Positions 60,289 through 64,000 of a stretch of 64,000 nt of DNA are shown piece by piece. A program made the translations under genes and the position numbers. The stretch is taken from contig JAYRWE010000088.1 in NCBI GenBank assembly GCA_041918175.1, forward strand, positions 146,461 to 210,460. Reading direction: 5' to 3'. Below the pieces are notes generated by a model that saw nothing but the letters and a program-made list of their open reading frames with translations, searched no databases and was not told the origin of the DNA. Every line of letters begins with the position of its first letter. The stretch's first letter is position 1. Origin of the DNA: JABWAN01 sp041918175. Lineage in GTDB: Bacteria > Zhuqueibacterota > Zhuqueibacteria > Zhuqueibacterales > Zhuqueibacteraceae.

Positions 60289-61329
60289 ATGTTAGAGTTT
60301 CTCAAGGATTATGGGCTGTTTCTGGCAAAGGCGATTACGATCGTCGTAGCGATCGTGTTTGTCGTGCGCGGACTGTTTGCCGCAGTGCAACACGAACGCG
60401 AGATGAGCCGGGAAAAAATTACCGTCAAAAAGCTCAATCGCCATTACGAATACCTGCACGATGCTTTACGGGAAGAGATGACGTCCGTGTTTGAGCGCAA
60501 ACAAATCATCAAAGAAAAGAAGCAACAATGGAAGGAGGAGAAAAAGCAGGCCAAAACCGGAACGTTACCGGAGAAACGAAAAATATTCGTGCTCAATTTT
60601 CGCGGCGATATCAAGGCTTCTGCCGTCTCCTCCTTGCGCGAAGAAGTCACCGCAATATTGACCGTTGCTAAGCCGGAAGATGAGGTCGTCGTGCGTTTGG
60701 AAAGTTCCGGCGGAGTTGTGCACGCATATGGCTTGGCTGCTTCACAATTGCAGCGCATTAAGCGCAAACAAATCCCGTTGACGATTGCGGTCGATAAAGT
60801 AGCGGCAAGTGGCGGCTATCTCATGGCATGCGTCGGAGATCGCATTCTCGCCGCGCCTTTTGCCGTGCTCGGCTCTATTGGCGTTATCTCGCAAGTGCCG
60901 AACTTCAATCGTCTGCTGAAAAAGTATGATATTGATTATGAAGAGATCACGGCTGGAGAGTATAAAAGAACGCTGTCCGTATTTGGAGAGAATACGGAGA
61001 AGGGCCGGCAGAAATTTTTAGAGCAGATGGAAGAAGTGCATACCAGCTTCAAGGATTTCCTGCAGGAACATCGTCCGCAAGTGCAACTAGCCGAAGTGGC
61101 CACCGGTGAATATTGGTATGGCAAACGCGCTCTCGATTTAAAACTTATCGACGAACTAACCACGAGCGATGATTATCTTTTTGCTGCCAATGAGCAAAGC
61201 GAAATTTACGAAGTGACTTACAAACCCAAAGAGACGTTGCGCGAAAAACTGGCCGGGGGTATGGAAGAATCTATACAAAGCATATTTAATTTGATCTGGA
61301 AACGCGCAAACGATTCGCGTTTTGTGTAG
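60289..61329 (+). CDS. Signal-peptide peptidase of the SppA/SohB family (S49)
   Basis: Membrane-anchored serine protease degrading cleaved signal peptides or membrane stubs. The 346 residues have an N-terminal membrane helix (about 11-31, VVAIVFVVRGLFAAV), a charged coil (EKKQQWKEEKKQAKTG) and the S49 domain. The domain holds RLESSGGVVHAYGL, nucleophile Ser174 in VAASGGYLMA, and Lys226 (GEYKRTLSVFG) for the Ser-Lys dyad. The dyad order and length match SohB. Its TAG stop is formed by the edge of a palindromic repeat (61324-61396). Confidence 0.9.
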   Translation: MLEFLKDYGLFLAKAITIVVAIVFVVRGLFAAVQHEREMSREKITVKKLNRHYEYLHDALREEMTSVFERKQIIKEKKQQWKEEKKQAKTGTLPEKRKIFVLNFRGDIKASAVSSLREEVTAILTVAKPEDEVVVRLESSGGVVHAYGLAASQLQRIKRKQIPLTIAVDKVAASGGYLMACVGDRILAAPFAVLGSIGVISQVPNFNRLLKKYDIDYEEITAGEYKRTLSVFGENTEKGRQKFLEQMEEVHTSFKDFLQEHRPQVQLAEVATGEYWYGKRALDLKLIDELTTSDDYLFAANEQSEIYEVTYKPKETLREKLAGGMEESIQSIFNLIWKRANDSRFV

Positions 61330-61396
61330 CCGGTCGGATTGCATACGGAAAAAGCTTTTGCTTTTTCCGCGCGCGATCTGAATCCTGGTGTAGCCC
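61324..61396 (-). repeat. Inverted-repeat element, GGGCTACAC family, copy 2
   Basis: Read on the minus strand: GGGCTACAC, 21 variable bases, then AAAAAG, CAAAAG, CTTTTTCCG, T, ATGC, AATCCG and finally GGCTACAC at the other end. The inner CGGAAAAAG/CTTTTTCCG stem is 9 bp. It has the same fixed layout as the + strand copy at 47384-47461. Its outer arm starts within the S49 gene and gives its last codon and stop (GTGTAG). Confidence 0.65.
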
Positions 61397-61440
61397 TCAA
61401 AGTCTTATTCAAAATTTAGCGAATACCATTCACAACCGAC

Positions 61441-62964
61441 TCACCGCACCAAAACTAACTTGCGCGCAAGCGTTATGTTGCTGCTACGCAGCGTATAGAT
61501 ATAAACGCCGCTCGGAACTTCCTGCCCTGCGTTGTCTTTGCCATCCCACCAAACAACTTGTTGTCCCGCAGATTGAACGCCCTCAGCCAATGTTCGCAGC
61601 TCGTGGCCCAGCAGATTATGAATCTTCAATTCAACGTGAGCGGCGCGGGGCAGTTCGTAGCGAATCGCGGTCAACGAACTTTCGTCGCGCGCAGAAGAAG
61701 ATTGCGCGCGAAGCGAAAAGGGATTGGGATAGTTTTGCTGCAAAATAAAACTGCGCACGTTCGCCGCGTCCTCATGCACGCCGGTTGTGGGCGGCAGGCG
61801 TAATAACATGACATCTTTGCCGCTGCCATTGCTGCGGTCGCAAAAATAAAGATCGCGCGCGTTGTCGCCGTTCAAATCTGCAGCGATGACGCCGAGCGCG
61901 TTGATGAAATAATTCTGCGGCAAGATTGATGTGGCGCCGTCGGCGAAACGGCCGCGACTATTGTTCAAATAAATTTTCAATCGCCCCGTTACGTTGAGAT
62001 TGACGTTCGCAATGACGAGATCGAGATCGCCGTCAAGATCGACGTCCTCGAAAATGCCGTCGAGCGTATCTTCATTATCCGGCGGCAAGTGTGTCGTTGT
62101 CGAATCTTTGAAGAAACCGCGGCCGTCATTAATAAACAAACGATTTTGCCGATTCTTTCCGGCGATGAACGCAACGTTGGACAAAAAAATGTCGAGATCG
62201 CGGTCGCCATCAACGTCGCCCACGGCGACCTTGCGCGTTTCGAGATTCAAACCCGTGGGCAAGCGCGCGCCGGATTCATCGCTGAATATGGCCGCGCCGT
62301 TGTTGAGGAGCAAGCGATTGCCGTTCTCATTGCCCGTAAACAAATCAAGAGCGCCGTCGTTGTCAAAATCCGCGAGCAGCAAATCCTGTGTGACGTCATT
62401 GATCGCGGGGAGGCGCGTTGCGGTTTCGTTCGCAAACGTGCCGCTGCCGTTGTTGATGAAAATAAAGTTCTGGCCGTTATTGCCCAACAAAACTTCCGGT
62501 GCGCCGTCGCCGGTCAAATCCGCAGCAATCACCGCGTTCGCCTCAGAGTCCGGAAAAACAAACGGCGCTGCGGTGAAGCGTCCGGTGCCGTCGTTCAAAT
62601 AATACTCATGCACGTTGGTGCGCCCCAAACGCACATCGTCTTCGCTGCAAAAGATGAGGTCGAGATCGCCGTCGTTATCGAAATCCGCGATGGCAACGTC
62701 TTCGCTGTCATGCACCGGCTGCGGCAGCCGTCCGGCAGTGGCGTTGGTGAAAACGCCCGCGCCGTTATTGAACAAAATGACGTTCGCTTGAAACTCGCGC
62801 GCGAACACGAGATCGAGATCACCGTCCTTGTCGAGATCAGCCGCGCGCACATCCATGCTCGGCCCGCGCGCGCCGTTGTTGGGCAAATTCGCGGAGGCGT
62901 CGCTATAAAGTTGGGCGCTCACCAAGCTCGGGAGCAGCAGAAGGGAAAATAGAAATTTTATCAT
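61441..62964 (-). CDS. Secreted FG-GAP/VCBS-repeat protein with FlgD/T9SS-like C-terminus
   Basis: 507-residue exported beta-propeller. Signal peptide about 1-17 (MIKFLFSLLLLPSLVSA), then many FG-GAP-type repeats with Ca-binding DxDxDG loops (AADLDKDGDLDLVFA, IADFDNDGDLDLIFC, LADFDNDGALDLFTG, VGDVDGDRDLDIFL, FEDVDLDGDLDLVIA, AADLNGDNARDLYFC). The end is an FlgD-like Ig domain (IRYELPRAAHVELKIHNLLG, WDGKDNAGQEVPSGVYIYTL, ARKLVLVR). The propeller suits ligand binding at the surface; the C-terminus suggests type IX-like or related sorting, as for the lamin-tail protein at 41418-44756. Confidence 0.93.
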   Translation of the reverse strand: MIKFLFSLLLLPSLVSAQLYSDASANLPNNGARGPSMDVRAADLDKDGDLDLVFAREFQANVILFNNGAGVFTNATAGRLPQPVHDSEDVAIADFDNDGDLDLIFCSEDDVRLGRTNVHEYYLNDGTGRFTAAPFVFPDSEANAVIAADLTGDGAPEVLLGNNGQNFIFINNGSGTFANETATRLPAINDVTQDLLLADFDNDGALDLFTGNENGNRLLLNNGAAIFSDESGARLPTGLNLETRKVAVGDVDGDRDLDIFLSNVAFIAGKNRQNRLFINDGRGFFKDSTTTHLPPDNEDTLDGIFEDVDLDGDLDLVIANVNLNVTGRLKIYLNNSRGRFADGATSILPQNYFINALGVIAADLNGDNARDLYFCDRSNGSGKDVMLLRLPPTTGVHEDAANVRSFILQQNYPNPFSLRAQSSSARDESSLTAIRYELPRAAHVELKIHNLLGHELRTLAEGVQSAGQQVVWWDGKDNAGQEVPSGVYIYTLRSSNITLARKLVLVR

Positions 62965-63173
62965 GACGCTATTCGTCCGAAAAAATCAATGTTCCGAAGC
63001 CGGCTTGCAAACTTTAGCTCGCTACATTAAGCTCTTCAAACTCGAATCGCTGTAATAAAAGCGAAAACTTTTCTGTAAAGCCGCAAAGAAAAGCTTGGCG
63101 TGCGCTTTTTATTTTCTTTTGGGCTGCGACTTGTTCGCGTTGTGCATCACTCCGGATCCACACGAGGTACAAC

Positions 63174-63632
63174 TCACTTCTCGGCTTGCGGCGGATGGCT
63201 TTGCCAGAGCACGTTCATGATGAGCCACTTGCCGTCTTTCTTCGCGAGGTGCATGTAGTCGATGCCCCAATACGCGCGGAGTTTCACGGTTGCGGTTTGA
63301 TCCACGACTTCATAAATCGTCACTTCTTTGAGCGCGGTCTTAGCGTCGACGCGGCCTTTTTTGTTCCAGTTCTTCGCCAAGTTCACAAGCTGCTCGAAAG
63401 TCATGCGGCTTTCACCATACGGCGCGCCGTCTTTCTCGCGCCAATAGCCGACTTTCGTCATCTCCGGCGAAACGCTGCGTTCGATGCGCTCCGGCTGCAC
63501 TTCGTAAATGCCCTCCACATAATCCAACACCGCCAGTCGCACGGCTTCGCGATCATCGGTTTGTTGCGCCCCGGCAAGGCCCGTCAAAGCGAAACCGAGC
63601 ACTGCGAGAGTAAAAAGCGTTTTGCATTTCAT
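63174..63632 (-). CDS. Secreted NTF2-like (putative lumazine-binding) protein
   Basis: 152 residues with a signal peptide (about 1-22, MKCKTLFTLAVLGFALTGLAGA) and a single NTF2-like cone fold (about 28-148: REAVRLAVLDYVEGIYE, MTFEQLVNLAKNW, YWGIDYMHLAKKDGKWLIMNVLWQ). It resembles the putative lumazine-binding group of the family, whose true ligand is mostly unknown. ORF and composition are good; it is monocistronic and AAGGAAACG precedes the ATG. Role in the envelope is an inference. Confidence 0.82.
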   Translation of the reverse strand: MKCKTLFTLAVLGFALTGLAGAQQTDDREAVRLAVLDYVEGIYEVQPERIERSVSPEMTKVGYWREKDGAPYGESRMTFEQLVNLAKNWNKKGRVDAKTALKEVTIYEVVDQTATVKLRAYWGIDYMHLAKKDGKWLIMNVLWQSHPPQAEK

Positions 63633-63678
63633 CGTCGTTTCCTTTCTGGTTTAGTAAAAAAAACGTGTTCAATCAACC

Positions 63679-63846
63679 TTACCCGATCGCGGTGTCAAGC
63701 GCGACGCGCACGGTCCAATTCACCGGCCCGCGACGTTTCGCGCTGGGAAAGATGAAACCTCCGATGCGATCCTTCGGCGTTTGAATAACCGGTTGCGAAG
63801 CATCGTTCAGATTGTTGCGCAACACCGCATGTCCGCAATATGCGAA
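63679..63846 (-). pseudogene. C-terminal gene remnant or unrecognised short gene
   Basis: On the minus strand a frame of 55 codons reads FAYCGHAVLRNNLNDASQP, then IQTPKDRIGGFIFPSAKRRGP and VNWTVRVALDTAIG before TAA at 63679-63681. The composition is protein-like and codon use follows the neighbours, but there is no start codon or ribosome site and an in-frame stop (63847-63849) cuts it upstream. I think it is the 3' remainder of a deleted secreted-protein gene; no family is recognised. Confidence 0.4.
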
Positions 63847-64000
63847 TTAACAAATCAAACTGGTAGCTCTGCATTCAATCGTGGAGTCCTGATTTACTTT
63901 GCGCTCCTGCGATTTCTTGTGCATTTTTAGGGAAAGAACGCGACACTCTTTTCAGGAGCACAAGTCATGGATTCTGCGCTTCACTTTTGTCCCAATCCGA
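63847..64000. other. Window edge, no gene seen
   Basis: A/T-rich 154 bases at the window end with no convincing frame on either strand; a gene may begin beyond the edge. Confidence 0.4.

Noticed and set aside
62089..62952. 287-residue + strand frame opposite the FG-GAP gene
   Set aside because: Repeats in it mirror the calcium-binding repeats of the real gene in reverse.
1..64000. tRNA, rRNA, CRISPR array, integrase or transposase
   Set aside because: Looked for T-loop-like GTTCRANYC with cloverleaf arms, regularly spaced repeats, and recombinase motifs; none was convincing.

Overview
The window looks like a chromosomal segment from a mesophilic, Gram-negative, uncultured-type bacterium of the FCB superphylum, most like candidate phylum KSB1 / Calditrichota relatives. 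This is inferred from family content, not from a marker-gene tree. The pointers are a GWxTD-domain protein, two secreted proteins ending in FlgD/type-IX-secretion-like Ig C-termini (a lamin-tail protein and an FG-GAP protein), a complete mreBCD-PBP2-RodA cluster, a eukaryote-like UDP-sugar pyrophosphorylase, and bacterial Ku. I see no rRNA, tRNA, CRISPR array, integrase, transposase or phage gene.

Layout. 0-15 kb, + strand: ftsY, a Uma2 nuclease with a decayed mazEF-like module, rimO, ldcA between two copies of a palindromic repeat, purN, a type II restriction-modification pair inserted between purN and purH, purH (itself carrying a palindromic repeat in frame), then mreB-mreC-mreD-mrdA-rodA. 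15-20.6 kb: a DUF234-type ATPase on the minus strand, then a MacA-like adaptor with two MacB/FtsX-like permeases. 20.6-33.7 kb, minus strand: SH3-parvulin, M14 carboxypeptidase, a TPR protein, a ParA/AlbA_2 pair with a frameshift, the compact lspA-nth-liaF-polX-UDPGP run, and a lipoprotein. 34.4-40 kb: an ATP-grasp protein diverging from a + strand run of a MocA-like nucleotidyltransferase, an AhpD-like protein, a frameshifted TolB-like beta-propeller and an amino-acid ABC transporter. 40-47.3 kb, minus: a lytic transglycosylase, a 1112-residue lamin-tail protein, higA with a truncated higB, and an aldehyde dehydrogenase. 47.5-49.6 kb, +: alkA, a membrane protein and DUF3800. 49.7-58.7 kb, minus: GWxTD, an unknown protein, a CNNM-type protein, BRCT-MerR-TPR, Ku, glutamate dehydrogenase, a small protein and a two-VOC-domain protein. 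59-64 kb: a small basic protein, a PAS protein, an SppA/SohB-type S49 peptidase, an FG-GAP secreted protein, an NTF2-like protein and a gene remnant.

Themes. (1) Housekeeping operons are interrupted by small defence or addiction cassettes: Uma2 plus a broken MazF between ftsY and rimO, and R-M between purN and purH. (2) Two toxin-antitoxin loci have lost the toxin and kept the antitoxin (mazF internally deleted, higB missing its 5' end). (3) Three palindromic repeat families are visible. One lies in frame inside PurH, one provides or overlaps start regions around ldcA, and one supplies the stop codon of the S49 peptidase. (4) DNA repair is well represented: Ku beside a BRCT-MerR-TPR protein, Nth, PolX and AlkA. 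(5) Two single-base frameshifts, in the AlbA_2 gene and in an A9 run of the TolB-like gene, are either real decay or slippage or sequence errors.
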